From positions 4,204 to 68,203 of the forward strand of contig CAYNWK010000008.1 of the NCBI GenBank assembly GCA_964400875.1: a stretch of 64,000 bases of DNA, in the 5' to 3' direction. The first letter of the stretch is position 1; every line of letters begins with the position of its first letter. Positions 51,193 to 60,384 of this stretch are shown here, one piece after another. Below the pieces are notes generated by a model. It saw only the letters and a program-made list of their open reading frames with translations, was not told the origin of the DNA and did not search any database. Source of the DNA: CAYNWK01 sp964400875 (GTDB lineage Bacteria > Chloroflexota > Anaerolineae > Anaerolineales > UBA4823). The translations under genes were made by a program, and so were the position numbers.

Positions 51193-51206
51193 CGAAACGC
51201 GTTTCG
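51193..51206. promoter_or_regulatory. 14-bp perfect palindrome upstream of mttB1
   Basis: CGAAACGCGTTTCG is a perfect palindrome in the gap between the DUF1638 stop and the mttB1 start. It may be a regulator site or a chance match. Confidence 0.3.
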
Positions 51207-51223
51207 GCTGAGGAATCTTGTCT

Positions 51224-51922
51224 TCAACGGATGAACTGGCTCTGGCGCAGCTCGCCTCCCGGCGGCACAACGATGAAGTCGTCGCCGGCTTTATCCAATA
51301 CTTTGGCGACTTCCACCAGGCGCTTGACGTAACCTTCGGAGCCGAGGCGCTCCTCGTAGACCATATCCCAACGCTTGCAGAATTCGGCCACTTCGAGGGC
51401 TTCGGCGCGGTACTCTTCCAGGTCGGCCTCGCTGTGCGCCACGAAGACCAGGCGTTTGTAGTGCTGGTACTGCTGGTCCATGATCCACATGGCGCTCTCT
51501 TCGCCGTACTTTTCCCGGTACTCGAGATACTCTTTGAGCGGGTTGCTGCCCGATTCCAGCCAGCCTTTGGTCAGGTAGTAGGTGCCGGGCGAGCTCTCGA
51601 ACTCGTGGATGTACTCCTGGTAGGAGCCCAGCAGGATGGCGATGCAGTCGTCGGCGCGGGGGATCAGCAGGGTATGCACCCCGGCTTTAATGTCCTTCAA
51701 GCCGTTGCCGCACAGCCCGTACCCTAAGACGATCAGGCTGGGCTCTTTGATTTCATCAACGGCTTGCTGCACCGTCCAGTTCAGTTTGGTCGGAACCCGG
51801 TGCAGGCCGTAATCGAAGAAATTGATCTCGTCCGCCATGCCCGCGGGCATATGGCGCTCGATCAGGCTCTGAAAAACCTGGCAAGCGATCACGACAATCG
51901 GTAAGCGTTCCGGTAAAGACAA
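51224..51922 (-). CDS. DUF1638 protein
   Basis: A 232-residue protein matching DUF1638: VVIACQVFQSLIERHMP, GLHRVPTKLNWTVQQAVDEI, VLGYGLCGNGLKDIKAG and IPRADDCIAILLGSYQEY. The family is often found beside MttB-like and corrinoid genes, but its reaction is unknown; the conserved Cys residues and His-less CxxxG pattern suggest metal or corrinoid handling. The TTG start has AGAGG 8 nt upstream. It lies between the first corrinoid gene and mttB1. Confidence 0.85.
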   Translation of the reverse strand: MSLPERLPIVVIACQVFQSLIERHMPAGMADEINFFDYGLHRVPTKLNWTVQQAVDEIKEPSLIVLGYGLCGNGLKDIKAGVHTLLIPRADDCIAILLGSYQEYIHEFESSPGTYYLTKGWLESGSNPLKEYLEYREKYGEESAMWIMDQQYQHYKRLVFVAHSEADLEEYRAEALEVAEFCKRWDMVYEERLGSEGYVKRLVEVAKVLDKAGDDFIVVPPGGELRQSQFIR

Positions 51923-51961
51923 GGGGCTACCTCTAAACTTTCTCGCGGTGGTCGATGTGGC

Positions 51962-52603
51962 TTACGCCGTCCCGACGAAGCGCTTGGCCTGTTCGGAAGC
52001 GGCCACGGCGTTAGAGCCGTAACCATCGGCGCCGATACGTTCGGCGAAGGCGGCGTCCACGGGCGCGCCGCCCACCATGATCTTGACGTTGTCGCGCAGC
52101 CCGGCTTCCTCGATGGCTTTGATGGTGTAGCCCATGGCGCGCATGGTGGTGGTCAGCAGGGCGGACATGCCTACGATCTCCGGCTGGTGCTCTTTGATCG
52201 CCTCGAGGAACTTCTCGGGCGGTACGTTGAAGCCCAGATCGATCACCTCAAAGCCGGCGCCTTCGCACATCATCCCGACCAGGTTCTTGCCGATGTCGTG
52301 CAGGTCGCCTTTCACAGTACCAACGATGATCTTGCCGATCATCTTGGTGCCTGTGGCGGCCAGCTCCGGGCGCAAAATCTCCAGCCCGGACTGCATGGCT
52401 TCGGCCGACATGAGCACTTCGGGCACGAACATGTCGCCGCGCTTAAAGCGCGCGCCGACCTCGTTCATCCCCACCACCATGCCGTCGTCCAGGATGGTCT
52501 TCGGCACCATACCCTGGTCCAGCCCTTTCTGCACCAGTTTGACCGTCTTTTCGCTATCGCCTTCCAGGATAGCGGTGGATAGTTGTTCGAGTTGTTCTGT
52601 CAT
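51962..52603 (-). CDS. Corrinoid (B12-binding) methyl carrier protein (copy 1)
   Basis: A 213-residue MttC/MtbC-like protein: an N-terminal helical cap (about 1-85) and a Rossmann-like B12 domain with the DxHxxG motif at D100, H102, G105 (GDLHDIGKN) and VGGAPV near the nucleotide tail site. It carries the methyl group between an MttB enzyme and the tetrahydrofolate methyltransferase. GAGG precedes the ATG. It sits between the two mttB genes. Confidence 0.93.
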   Translation of the reverse strand: MTEQLEQLSTAILEGDSEKTVKLVQKGLDQGMVPKTILDDGMVVGMNEVGARFKRGDMFVPEVLMSAEAMQSGLEILRPELAATGTKMIGKIIVGTVKGDLHDIGKNLVGMMCEGAGFEVIDLGFNVPPEKFLEAIKEHQPEIVGMSALLTTTMRAMGYTIKAIEEAGLRDNVKIMVGGAPVDAAFAERIGADGYGSNAVAASEQAKRFVGTA

Positions 52604-52641
52604 CGTTACCTCGTTAATATCTCAATGTCCGCGGCCGTCTC

Positions 52642-54105
52642 TCAGGCCGGTTCCTTGACGCGTTCTTCAGCCGCCTCAAGGACTTCCTGGATAACGCGCT
52701 CGGTTTCCGGTTTGATCGGCGCAGGCTCGTGGGTTGCCAGGATGTCTTGTACGCGGGAGACCACCCGCTCACGCATTGGCTGGCTGCCCATCATCTCCCA
52801 TTCTTCATAATTACGCCGGTCGCACAGGTTCGGATACCAGAATTCGGTCTTGTAGTAACTGCGGGTGTGCTTCTCCCGCAGGTAGTGCCCGTTGGGACCG
52901 ACGTTGTTGATCACCTCGACGGCCAGCGTGTCCTCGTTGACTTCGATGCCGCGGGTGATGCGACGCGAGTAGCCGATGGCTTCGTCCATCATGGCCAGCT
53001 GGAAGACGGAACCGGTCATGGCGCTCTCGGTGTAGCCGACATCGTGGGTCAGGTCGCCGCCGGTGAGGGCGGAGAAATACACGGACAGCGACCCCTCAAT
53101 GGCAGCCTGTCCGTCCAGGGTCTTGGAATCGGTGCAACCGCCCGTCTGCCACAGCGGCAGTCCGGCGAAGTGGGCCAGCTCGGTCAGCCCGGCCATCATC
53201 AGCGAGAGTTCAGGGGCGCCGTAAGACAATATCATCGCGCTCATGTCCATCACCGAGAACACGCCGCCCATGATGAAAGGCAGCCCGGGAGTCAGCGCCT
53301 GGGCGATGGTCAAGCCCATCCACGATTCGGCGGCGCCCTGGATGATGATCCCGGCGGGGGTCACCGGGGCGGTGCCGCCAGCGATGGGGCAGGGGGTGAA
53401 GACCAGCGGGACGCGGTGCCGGGCAGCGAAGATCAGCTTGTCTAAAGCCTCAAAGGTGCTGACCAGCGGAGAGAGCGGCTCGCAGTAGTGCACGTAGTTG
53501 GGCCGGTGCTCGAAGGCTTCCTGCCCACCCGCTTCTGAGACAGCGATCTTGTGGATGTCCTCCGAATCGAAGCGGTCGTAAGACCAGGCGACGATCGGCT
53601 TGCTGGTGTTGGGGAACATCCCAGCGAATTCGTAGGTGGCGCCCAGCTCGTGATGCACGTCGCTGACCGTGCCGAGCGATTCGCAGAAGTCGATGTTGGG
53701 CAGGGCATCGACCACTTTAGCCACCAGCGGCACGTCCGATTTGACGTATGGGCGGCGCTCCATGGTCTCAACATCGATGAAATTGGGGCAGGTCGGCCCG
53801 GGGCCGAAATGCGCCCGCCCGGGGCCGATGTGAATGTTGTTTTTGGGGTTGCCGTCGCGGGCGAAGAGCGTGAAGCTGCGCGGGGCGTGGCTCAAGGCGC
53901 GTTTGACCATGTAGGAGGGCAGGCGCACCCGCAGGCCGTCCACCCAGGCGCCGTTTTCTTTGAGGATTTCGCGCGCTTCCTCGTGGTGAACTTCCAACCC
54001 GGTGTACTCCAGCACGTGCAGCACGCCATCGAAGAGCTCTTGCAGCTGATCGTCCGATAGCATGCGGAACTGCACGCCGGAATTTGCCCGATAATTTGCT
54101 CTCAT
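52642..54105 (-). CDS. MttB-family corrinoid methyltransferase, non-pyrrolysine (copy 2)
   Basis: A 487-residue member of the MttB superfamily, a paralogue of the protein at 49666-51168 but clearly diverged. Seen features: QLQELFDGVLHVLEYTGLEVHHEE, FGPGPTCPNFIDVETMERR, VFTPCPIAGGTAPVTPAG and QTGGCTDSKTLDGQAAIEGSLSV. No in-frame UAG is present. It probably acts on a different methylated substrate or a later demethylation step of the same one, with the adjacent corrinoid protein. AGGAG precedes the ATG. Confidence 0.9.
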   Translation of the reverse strand: MRANYRANSGVQFRMLSDDQLQELFDGVLHVLEYTGLEVHHEEAREILKENGAWVDGLRVRLPSYMVKRALSHAPRSFTLFARDGNPKNNIHIGPGRAHFGPGPTCPNFIDVETMERRPYVKSDVPLVAKVVDALPNIDFCESLGTVSDVHHELGATYEFAGMFPNTSKPIVAWSYDRFDSEDIHKIAVSEAGGQEAFEHRPNYVHYCEPLSPLVSTFEALDKLIFAARHRVPLVFTPCPIAGGTAPVTPAGIIIQGAAESWMGLTIAQALTPGLPFIMGGVFSVMDMSAMILSYGAPELSLMMAGLTELAHFAGLPLWQTGGCTDSKTLDGQAAIEGSLSVYFSALTGGDLTHDVGYTESAMTGSVFQLAMMDEAIGYSRRITRGIEVNEDTLAVEVINNVGPNGHYLREKHTRSYYKTEFWYPNLCDRRNYEEWEMMGSQPMRERVVSRVQDILATHEPAPIKPETERVIQEVLEAAEERVKEPA

Positions 54106-54151
54106 CAGAAAATTCTCCTAAAACTACAGGTTTATCCTGGCGGTTCGCCGT

Positions 54152-54793
54152 TCAGGCGATGCCGACGAACTTCTTGGCCAGTTCAGTGGCGGAGGACGCG
54201 TTGGAGGCGTACCCGTCCGCGCCGATCTGGTCGGCGAAGGATTGGGTCACCGGCGCCCCGCCGATCATCACCTTGACCTTATCGCGCACCCCGGCTTCCT
54301 CCAGGGCTTTGATGGTGTGCTCCATAGCGCGCATGGTGGTGGTCAGCAGGGCGGACATGCCCAAAACCTGGGGTTCGTTTTGCTTGACCGCTTCGACGAA
54401 CTGCTCCGGAGAGACATCTTTGCCTAGGTCAACCACCTCGAAGCCGGCGCCCTCGCACATCATCCCGACCAGATTCTTGCCGATATCGTGGAGGTCGCCT
54501 TTCACCGTGCCAAGCAAGACCGTCCCGGCCATCTTGGCGCCGCTTTCGACCAGCAAGGGGCGCAGGATATCCATCGAGGCTTGCATCGCCCGGGCAGAGC
54601 GAAGCACCTCGGGTACGAACATATTGCCGGCGCGAAACTCGACGCCGACGTGATCCATCCCCGGCATCAATCCCTGGTCGAGCACCTCTTGCGCAGAGCT
54701 GCCCTCGTCCAGGGCTTCGCGAGTCAACCCGGGCATGACATCCAGATTGCCCTCGATGATCGCGGTGGAAATGGCGGAAAAGGTCTCGCTCAT
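54152..54793 (-). CDS. Corrinoid (B12-binding) methyl carrier protein (copy 2)
   Basis: The 213-residue paralogue of the carrier at 51962-52603, with the same GDLHDIGKN motif (H102) and VMIGGAPVT. The ATG at 54793 is preferred over a TTG three codons earlier because AGGAGG is correctly spaced for the ATG only. It directly precedes the second mttB gene and is probably its partner. Confidence 0.92.
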   Translation of the reverse strand: MSETFSAISTAIIEGNLDVMPGLTREALDEGSSAQEVLDQGLMPGMDHVGVEFRAGNMFVPEVLRSARAMQASMDILRPLLVESGAKMAGTVLLGTVKGDLHDIGKNLVGMMCEGAGFEVVDLGKDVSPEQFVEAVKQNEPQVLGMSALLTTTMRAMEHTIKALEEAGVRDKVKVMIGGAPVTQSFADQIGADGYASNASSATELAKKFVGIA

Positions 54794-54828
54794 TTCGTTC
54801 AAACCTCCTTGTTTTCGAATAATATTTG

Positions 54829-54867
54829 GGTGTTGTTGGGGCGGATCTCATCCGCCCCAACAACACC
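54829..54867 (-). terminator. 18-bp perfect hairpin after the formate-THF ligase gene
   Basis: GGTGTTGTTGGGGCGGAT (54829-54846) and its exact complement (54850-54867) enclose a CTC loop, just past the ligase stop and before the corrinoid carrier gene. It may act as an attenuator within the operon. Confidence 0.6.
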
Positions 54868-54875
54868 GCTTCGAT

Positions 54876-56633
54876 TTAGAACAGGCCGACGACTTTGCCT
54901 TCCTCGTCCAGGTCAACGTCCATGAAGACCGGGCGGGAGGGCAGTCCGGGCATGGTGCGCATCTCTCCCACCAGCGGGTAGATGAAGCCCGCGCCGACGC
55001 TGGCGCGCACCTCGCGGATCGGTACGACGAAGCCCGTGGGCACACCCTTCAAGTGCGGGTCGTGGCTAATGCTCAGGTGGGTCTTGGCCATGCAGATCGG
55101 CAAGTTGCCGAAGCCGGCTTTCTCGTAAGCGGCGATCTGCTTTTCCGCCAGTGGAGCGTAATCGACGCCGTCAGCGCCATAGACCTTCTCGGTGATGGTT
55201 TCGATCTTCTGCTTGATCGAGTAGTCCAGTGGGTAGAGGAACTTGAAGTCGCTGGGTTGTTCGCAGGCATCGATGACCGCTTCGCCCAGCTCTACCGATC
55301 CGGCGCCGCCCTGGGCCCAGTGGTTGGTAGGCACCGCAGCGTACGCGCCGGTTCCTTCCGCCAGCCGGCGCACCAGGTCGATCTCGGCTTTGGTGTCGTA
55401 CTTGAATTGGTTGATGGCTACGACCACGGGGATGCCGTACTGGCGTGCGATGGAGATGTTCTTAGCCAGGTTGGCGAAGCCGTTCTCGACCAGTTCCAGG
55501 TTTTCTTCGGTGTAGGCCGAGTCCAGGTCCCTTCCAGCTACCACCCTGGGTCCGCCGCCGTGCATCTTCAGCGCCCGGATGGTGGCGACCATCACGACCG
55601 CGTTGGGGATCAGGCCGGAGTAGCGGCATTTGATGTCGAAGAATTTCTCCATGCCGATGTCGGCCCCGAAACCGGACTCGGTGACCACGTAATCGGCCAG
55701 CTTGAGGGCGATCTGGTCGGCGATGATGCTGCTGTTGCCGTGGGCGATGTTGGCGAATGGCCCGGCGTGCACGAAGGCAGGCGTATCCTCCAGCGTCTGC
55801 ATCAGGTTGGGCATGATCGCGTCTTTCATCAGCACGGTCATGGCGCCAGCCGCGCCCAGATCCTCGGCAGTCACCGGCTCACCGGCGGTGTTTTGCCCGA
55901 TGACGATGCGGCTGAAACGCTCACGCATGTCCTGCAGGCTGGAGGTCAAGGCCAGAATCGCCATGACCTCGCTGGCGACCGAGATGTCAAAACCGCCCTG
56001 GCGGGGGAACCCGTCCACCCGGCTGCCCAGTCCCAAGACGATCTGGCGCAGGTTGCGGTCATTGACGTCCAGGACTCGGTTCCAGGTAATGCTGTAAGGT
56101 TCGATGTTCAGCGGGTCCAAACCAGTGACTTTTTTGAAGCGCTCGCCGTAGTTGCGTTCGTGCAGCATGCGAGCGTCGATGGCGGCAGCCAGCAGATTGT
56201 TGGCTGCCGTGACCGCGTGGATGTCGCCAGTCAGGTGCAGGTTGAAATCCTCCATCGGCACCACCTGGCTGTAGCCGCCGCCGGCCGCGCCGCCCTTGAT
56301 CCCGAATGTCGGTCCCTGGGAGGGCTGCCGGATGCAGGTAAACACGTTCTTGCCCAGGTGCGCGCCCATCGCCTGGCTGAGCCCTACCGTCGTGGTGGTC
56401 TTGCCCTCACCCAGCGGAGTGGGCGTGATGGCGGTGACGTCGATGTATTTGCCCTGGGGGCGATCCTTGAATTTCTTCAGCACGTCCAGGTGCACCTTGG
56501 CCTTGTATTTGCCGTAATAATCCAGATCGTCCTCACTCAAGCCGACGGATTCGGCCACCGCTTTGATCGGCCGCATCACGGCTGCCTGGGCGATCTCGAT
56601 GTCACTGGGAACAGGGTGTTTGATCTCGATCAT
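54876..56633 (-). CDS. fhs: Formate-tetrahydrofolate ligase
   Basis: A 585-residue enzyme of normal family length. The ATP loop TPTPLGEGKTTTTVGL (about 70-85), CIRQPSQGPTFGIKGGAAGGGYSQV and the NLHLTGDIHA segment are clear. It makes 10-formyl-THF from formate and ATP; run backwards it yields ATP and formate from C1 units, the likely use here after methyl groups enter the folate pool. The enzymes between methyl-THF and formyl-THF (MetF, FolD) are not in the window. GGAGG precedes the ATG. Confidence 0.96.
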   Translation of the reverse strand: MIEIKHPVPSDIEIAQAAVMRPIKAVAESVGLSEDDLDYYGKYKAKVHLDVLKKFKDRPQGKYIDVTAITPTPLGEGKTTTTVGLSQAMGAHLGKNVFTCIRQPSQGPTFGIKGGAAGGGYSQVVPMEDFNLHLTGDIHAVTAANNLLAAAIDARMLHERNYGERFKKVTGLDPLNIEPYSITWNRVLDVNDRNLRQIVLGLGSRVDGFPRQGGFDISVASEVMAILALTSSLQDMRERFSRIVIGQNTAGEPVTAEDLGAAGAMTVLMKDAIMPNLMQTLEDTPAFVHAGPFANIAHGNSSIIADQIALKLADYVVTESGFGADIGMEKFFDIKCRYSGLIPNAVVMVATIRALKMHGGGPRVVAGRDLDSAYTEENLELVENGFANLAKNISIARQYGIPVVVAINQFKYDTKAEIDLVRRLAEGTGAYAAVPTNHWAQGGAGSVELGEAVIDACEQPSDFKFLYPLDYSIKQKIETITEKVYGADGVDYAPLAEKQIAAYEKAGFGNLPICMAKTHLSISHDPHLKGVPTGFVVPIREVRASVGAGFIYPLVGEMRTMPGLPSRPVFMDVDLDEEGKVVGLF

Positions 56634-56647
56634 GGGTGATTTGCCTC

Positions 56648-57277
56648 CTAAAAATATCGTTTAATATTCTGGTGAAATCGTTGGATGTGTTGCAGCATGG
56701 TCTCTTCAGCCAGTCGTGGATCGCCGGCCTCGATAGCAGATAAGATATCTAGGTGGGCTTCTACGTTCACTTCCTCGGATGCGGCGCTGTCCAGGGCCAG
56801 GTTCCAGATGCGCATGGAGAGGTTGTGCAGGTGTTCGAGCTCGTTTTTCAGGAACTTGTTTTGAGAGGCCTCGGCCAGCAGGCTGTGAAAGCGGCAGTCC
56901 AGGGTGATCAGCTGTTTCTTTTCCGAGGGGACATGCTGTTTGAACTCATCCGCCAAGGCCCGCAGCTGGACGAGCTGATCGGGCTTGATGCGTTGGGCGG
57001 CTAAACGAGCGCACAGCGGTTCCAGTTCCACACGCATTTCGTACAGCTGGATTAGGTCGGTGATGGCGATGTCCGAGATGAACATGCCGCGCCGGGGCGA
57101 AAGGACCACAAGGTTTTCCGCCTGCAGCCTTTTCAGGGCTTCCCGAATTGGCGTGCGGCCAATCCCGAGATGGTCCATCAATTGCGTCTCGGTGATCACC
57201 GATCCCGGCTCCAATTGGAGCTGGATGATCTGGTCCTTGATGGCGTTATACGCCTTCTCGGCATCCGTGAGGTTCAT
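56648..57277 (-). CDS. GntR/FadR-type regulator (copy 2)
   Basis: A 209-residue regulator with a winged helix (YNAIKDQIIQLQLEPGSVITETQLMDHLGIGRTPIREALKRLQAENLV) and an FCD domain (LYEMRVELEPLCARLAAQR, ITLDCRFHSLLAEASQN). The effector is unknown. It lies between the methyl-THF methyltransferase and ligase genes. It may bind the partial palindrome at 63473-63484 in the operon leader. Confidence 0.9.
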   Translation of the reverse strand: MNLTDAEKAYNAIKDQIIQLQLEPGSVITETQLMDHLGIGRTPIREALKRLQAENLVVLSPRRGMFISDIAITDLIQLYEMRVELEPLCARLAAQRIKPDQLVQLRALADEFKQHVPSEKKQLITLDCRFHSLLAEASQNKFLKNELEHLHNLSMRIWNLALDSAASEEVNVEAHLDILSAIEAGDPRLAEETMLQHIQRFHQNIKRYF

Positions 57278-57311
57278 AGAATACTCTGCGCCTGGGCAAC
57301 ACTGAGGCGGT

Positions 57312-58181
57312 TTACCCCGCCTGTTTCTGCCGCTCGCGATAGGCTTTGATCCAATTCATGCCGTAATCGTCGAAACCCATGGACAGGTCGGCGGCTAAAA
57401 CAGCGGTCATGATCTCGGTTACGAGCGGGTTGGTGATCGGGCAGGTCATGCCGGCGTGGATGGCCATGGCGATGAAGGTCGAGTTTATATATTTTCGATC
57501 GGGCATGCCAAAAGAGATATTGCTGGCTCCCATGGTGATATTGACCCCGAACTCCTCAACCACCCGCTCGATGGTGTCCAGGGCGATGCGTCCGGCGCTG
57601 CTGTCTGCGCCCATGGTAAGCGCCAGCGGATCGACGACTACGTCTTCGGGTCCGATGCCCAGTTTCCCAGCGCGCTCGATGATCTTGCCAGCCACTTTTA
57701 AGCGGTCTTCGGCGGTTTCCGGGATGCCGCTGTCGTCCATGCACAGGCCGATCACAGCTGCGCCGTGTTCTTTGACCACCGGCAGAACTGCCTCGAGCGA
57801 GCGCTCTTCACCGTTAACTGAGTTGACCAGCGCCTTGCCCTCGTATAGAGAGAGCGCCGCGGCCAGTGCTTCCGGATCGGCGGTGTCGATGCACAGAGGC
57901 ACCTCGACGGTTTCCATCACCGTGCGCATAACCTGCTGTAGCAGCTCGGGCTCGTCGGCGCCTGGTACGCCGGCGTTGACGTCCAGGATCGATGCCCCGG
58001 CGGCAACCTGGGAAGAGGCGTCCTGGCGGACGATATCGAAGTTGCCCTCCTGAAGGGCAGCCAGCACGGCTTTGCGGCCGGTGGGGTTGATGCGTTCACC
58101 GATCACCACGGTCTGGCTGCCGCGCTGGATGTTGACGGTATTCGATTTGAAAGTGACTTGTGTGATCAGGTTTTCTGCCAT
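57312..58181 (-). CDS. Methyltetrahydrofolate:corrinoid methyltransferase (MtgA/AcsE-like)
   Basis: A 289-residue pterin-binding TIM barrel: VIGERINPTGRKAVLAALQEG, SILDVNAGVPGADEPELL with the pterin-site Asp and Asn, LVNSVNGEERSLEAVLP, and the GASNISFGMPDRKYIN signature. In this setting it would take the methyl group from a methylated corrinoid protein and give it to tetrahydrofolate, as MtgA does with MtgB. GAGGAA precedes the ATG. It directly follows the transporter genes. Confidence 0.93.
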   Translation of the reverse strand: MAENLITQVTFKSNTVNIQRGSQTVVIGERINPTGRKAVLAALQEGNFDIVRQDASSQVAAGASILDVNAGVPGADEPELLQQVMRTVMETVEVPLCIDTADPEALAAALSLYEGKALVNSVNGEERSLEAVLPVVKEHGAAVIGLCMDDSGIPETAEDRLKVAGKIIERAGKLGIGPEDVVVDPLALTMGADSSAGRIALDTIERVVEEFGVNITMGASNISFGMPDRKYINSTFIAMAIHAGMTCPITNPLVTEIMTAVLAADLSMGFDDYGMNWIKAYRERQKQAG

Positions 58182-58224
58182 ACGGTTCCTCGCAAAGATG
58201 TGATTTGATTAACTTGAGAACGAA

Positions 58225-59271
58225 TTAATCCGCGGCGGATGTTTCGCCGGCTCTCTCCCTGCGTGCGCGCCAGCGATCGCGCAGGGAATAGTACAGCTGG
58301 GCAAACCCGCCGGGATAAAAGATCATCACCAGGATGAGCAGCAAGCCGTAGAGCACCAGGTGCAGGCCGGGCAGATCGGAAAGGCTGGAGCGCAGCCATT
58401 CGAAGAAGAAGATGAATGGGAAAGCTACGAAAGCCCCGCCCCAAATGCTGCCGCGCCCACCAACATAAGCGATGGCCAGGACCTCGACCGTTTTGGCGGT
58501 GAGCATGATCTGCGGGGTTAGGATGCCATAGTAGTGGGCATAAAAGCCGCCTAACCAGCCGGCAAAAGCGCAGGAAAGCGTGAAGTTAAACACCCGGTAA
58601 TAAGTTGGGTTGACACCGGAGGCGCGGGCAGCATCGATATTCTGCCCGATGGCTTTGAAAGCCAGGCCGATATGGGAGTTGGTGACCCAGCGCAAGACGA
58701 AGTAGGTGAACAACATCATCACCACGATGATGTAGAAATAGGGCATGTTGGAGGAGGTTTCCAGGAAGGTGGGAGTGTTCAATCCCAGCGGGCCGCGCGT
58801 AATGTTCACCAGGTTGCGGGCCAAGCCCAACAAGGCCAGACCTACGAACCAGGACATCAAGGCTACGAAGATGCCGCGCAGCCTCAAGGTCAAAATGCCG
58901 GTGAGTAAACCCAGAACGGCTGCGAAGGCAGCCCCGGCGAAGATCCCCAGCCAGGGGGTGATGCCGAAATTAACCGCCAGCAAGGCGGAGGTGTACGCGC
59001 CCACGCCTAAGAAGGCCGCAAAACCGAAGTTAACTACGCTGATGTAACCGGTGGTGAAATCGAAGGCGATAGCCTGAGCGGCAATCAAAGCGGCCCCGAT
59101 CAACCAGCGCAGCAGGTGTTCTTGGTTAAACGGTGGGATAAAAGGAAGCAGCAGCAGCACGACGATCGTTGCCAGGCCTAGAGGGCTGATGCCCAGCATG
59201 CTGGCGAGATAACGGATGCGGCTGGAAAAATCGCTGCTTTCCCGAACGCTTGCAGTTTCAGTCGTTTCCAC
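58225..59271 (-). CDS. livM: Branched-chain-type ABC permease LivM
   Basis: The 348-residue membrane protein has about ten hydrophobic helices with the LivM features AIAFDFTTGYISVVNFGFAAFLGVGAY and GINPTYYRVFNFTLS-like loop (ASGVNPTYYRVFN), plus the GRGSIWGGAF segment near the C-terminus. It forms the channel with LivH. The GTG start follows the LivH stop by 12 nt. The linkage to methyltransferase genes suggests that it brings in their substrate rather than leucine. Confidence 0.9.
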   Translation of the reverse strand: METTETASVRESSDFSSRIRYLASMLGISPLGLATIVVLLLLPFIPPFNQEHLLRWLIGAALIAAQAIAFDFTTGYISVVNFGFAAFLGVGAYTSALLAVNFGITPWLGIFAGAAFAAVLGLLTGILTLRLRGIFVALMSWFVGLALLGLARNLVNITRGPLGLNTPTFLETSSNMPYFYIIVVMMLFTYFVLRWVTNSHIGLAFKAIGQNIDAARASGVNPTYYRVFNFTLSCAFAGWLGGFYAHYYGILTPQIMLTAKTVEVLAIAYVGGRGSIWGGAFVAFPFIFFFEWLRSSLSDLPGLHLVLYGLLLILVMIFYPGGFAQLYYSLRDRWRARRERAGETSAAD

Positions 59272-59283
59272 GTTGCACGTCCT

Positions 59284-60339
59284 TTACTGCTCGTGAATAC
59301 CCTTGACGACGCTGCCGAACAGGCCGGAGGGTTTTATCAATAAGATCACCATGACGATGGCGGTCGGAATAACATCCTCCCAGCCCGGGCCGATATAAAA
59401 GGAAGTCAGCGTTTGCAGCAGGGCGACGATAAACCCGCCCACCAGCGCGCCGGCGACGTTGCCCATGCCAACCAGGATGACGATGTACCAAGCGATGTAC
59501 AGGGGTTTAAGCCCCACCGTCGGATAAGAGGGGAACAAGAACAGCAAGCTGCCGCCAGCCAGCGCGGCCAGGGCGCTGCTCAGGGCCAGGGTGAGAACCT
59601 GGATGCGGTTCAAGTCGATGCCTACCATTAAGGAGCCGGTTTCATCCTGGGAGACAGCGCGAATGGCGCGGCCCGTGCGGGTGCGCCGCAAGAAGTACCA
59701 GAAAACGGCCATCGTCAGGATGCCGAGCACGAAAACCACCGCCCGGTCTACGGAGATGGAGACGCCGAGAAAGTGAAGCCCAGGGAGATCCCAGTAGTGG
59801 GGGATGCCCTTGAAATCCGCGCCCCAGATCATTTGAGTCCCATTGATGATGATCACTGAAATGCCCACCGTCAGCAGGAACGAATTCATGATCCATTGTT
59901 CCTTGGTGCGTTTGCGAAGCTGGTAGAAAACCAGCTTTTCCATCACGACCCCGACTACTGCACCGACGATCACGGCAGCGATGATCCCGGCGAAGGGGGA
60001 GATCAGGGTTAGAAACCTCGATGGGTTTTGATTAAGGTACTCAGTCAGCGGTTTGAAAACCAGGTAGGCTACCAGGGTGCCGATCATGAACAACTCGCCG
60101 TGGGCGAAGTTGACGATGTTCATCACGCCGAAAACCAGGGAAAGCCCGGCCGCCATCAGCGCCCACATCCCACCGGTTACGATGGAATTCACCAGGACGA
60201 AAGGCCCCGTGTCGATGGTAGCCACGATCGCTACCCCGATGGCGATCAGGATGGTGATACCCGCAGCCGAGGTCAGGCTGCGGGTCAAACCGGTAACCCA
60301 GCCCAATTGCGTGCGAGTACGTTCTTGTGGCGAATCCAT
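59284..60339 (-). CDS. livH: Branched-chain-type ABC permease LivH
   Basis: The 351-residue permease shows SIVTGGMWALMAAGLSLVFGVMNIVNFAHGELFMIG, the LivH signature, then FWYFLRRTRTGRAIRAVSQD and VALLQTLTSFYIGPGWEDV near the end. About nine to ten helices. It has an N-terminal extension of about 30 residues. It pairs with LivM. Confidence 0.92.
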   Translation of the reverse strand: MDSPQERTRTQLGWVTGLTRSLTSAAGITILIAIGVAIVATIDTGPFVLVNSIVTGGMWALMAAGLSLVFGVMNIVNFAHGELFMIGTLVAYLVFKPLTEYLNQNPSRFLTLISPFAGIIAAVIVGAVVGVVMEKLVFYQLRKRTKEQWIMNSFLLTVGISVIIINGTQMIWGADFKGIPHYWDLPGLHFLGVSISVDRAVVFVLGILTMAVFWYFLRRTRTGRAIRAVSQDETGSLMVGIDLNRIQVLTLALSSALAALAGGSLLFLFPSYPTVGLKPLYIAWYIVILVGMGNVAGALVGGFIVALLQTLTSFYIGPGWEDVIPTAIVMVILLIKPSGLFGSVVKGIHEQ

Positions 60340-60384
60340 AACGATTTCACTCCTGAGGATAAGACGGTATCGCCGCCGGAGCGC

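Noticed and set aside
54735..56639. Plus-strand open frame of 634 codons
   Set aside because: It is antisense to the formate-tetrahydrofolate ligase gene, which has all family motifs. The frame is open only because of the GC-rich codon use of the real gene.
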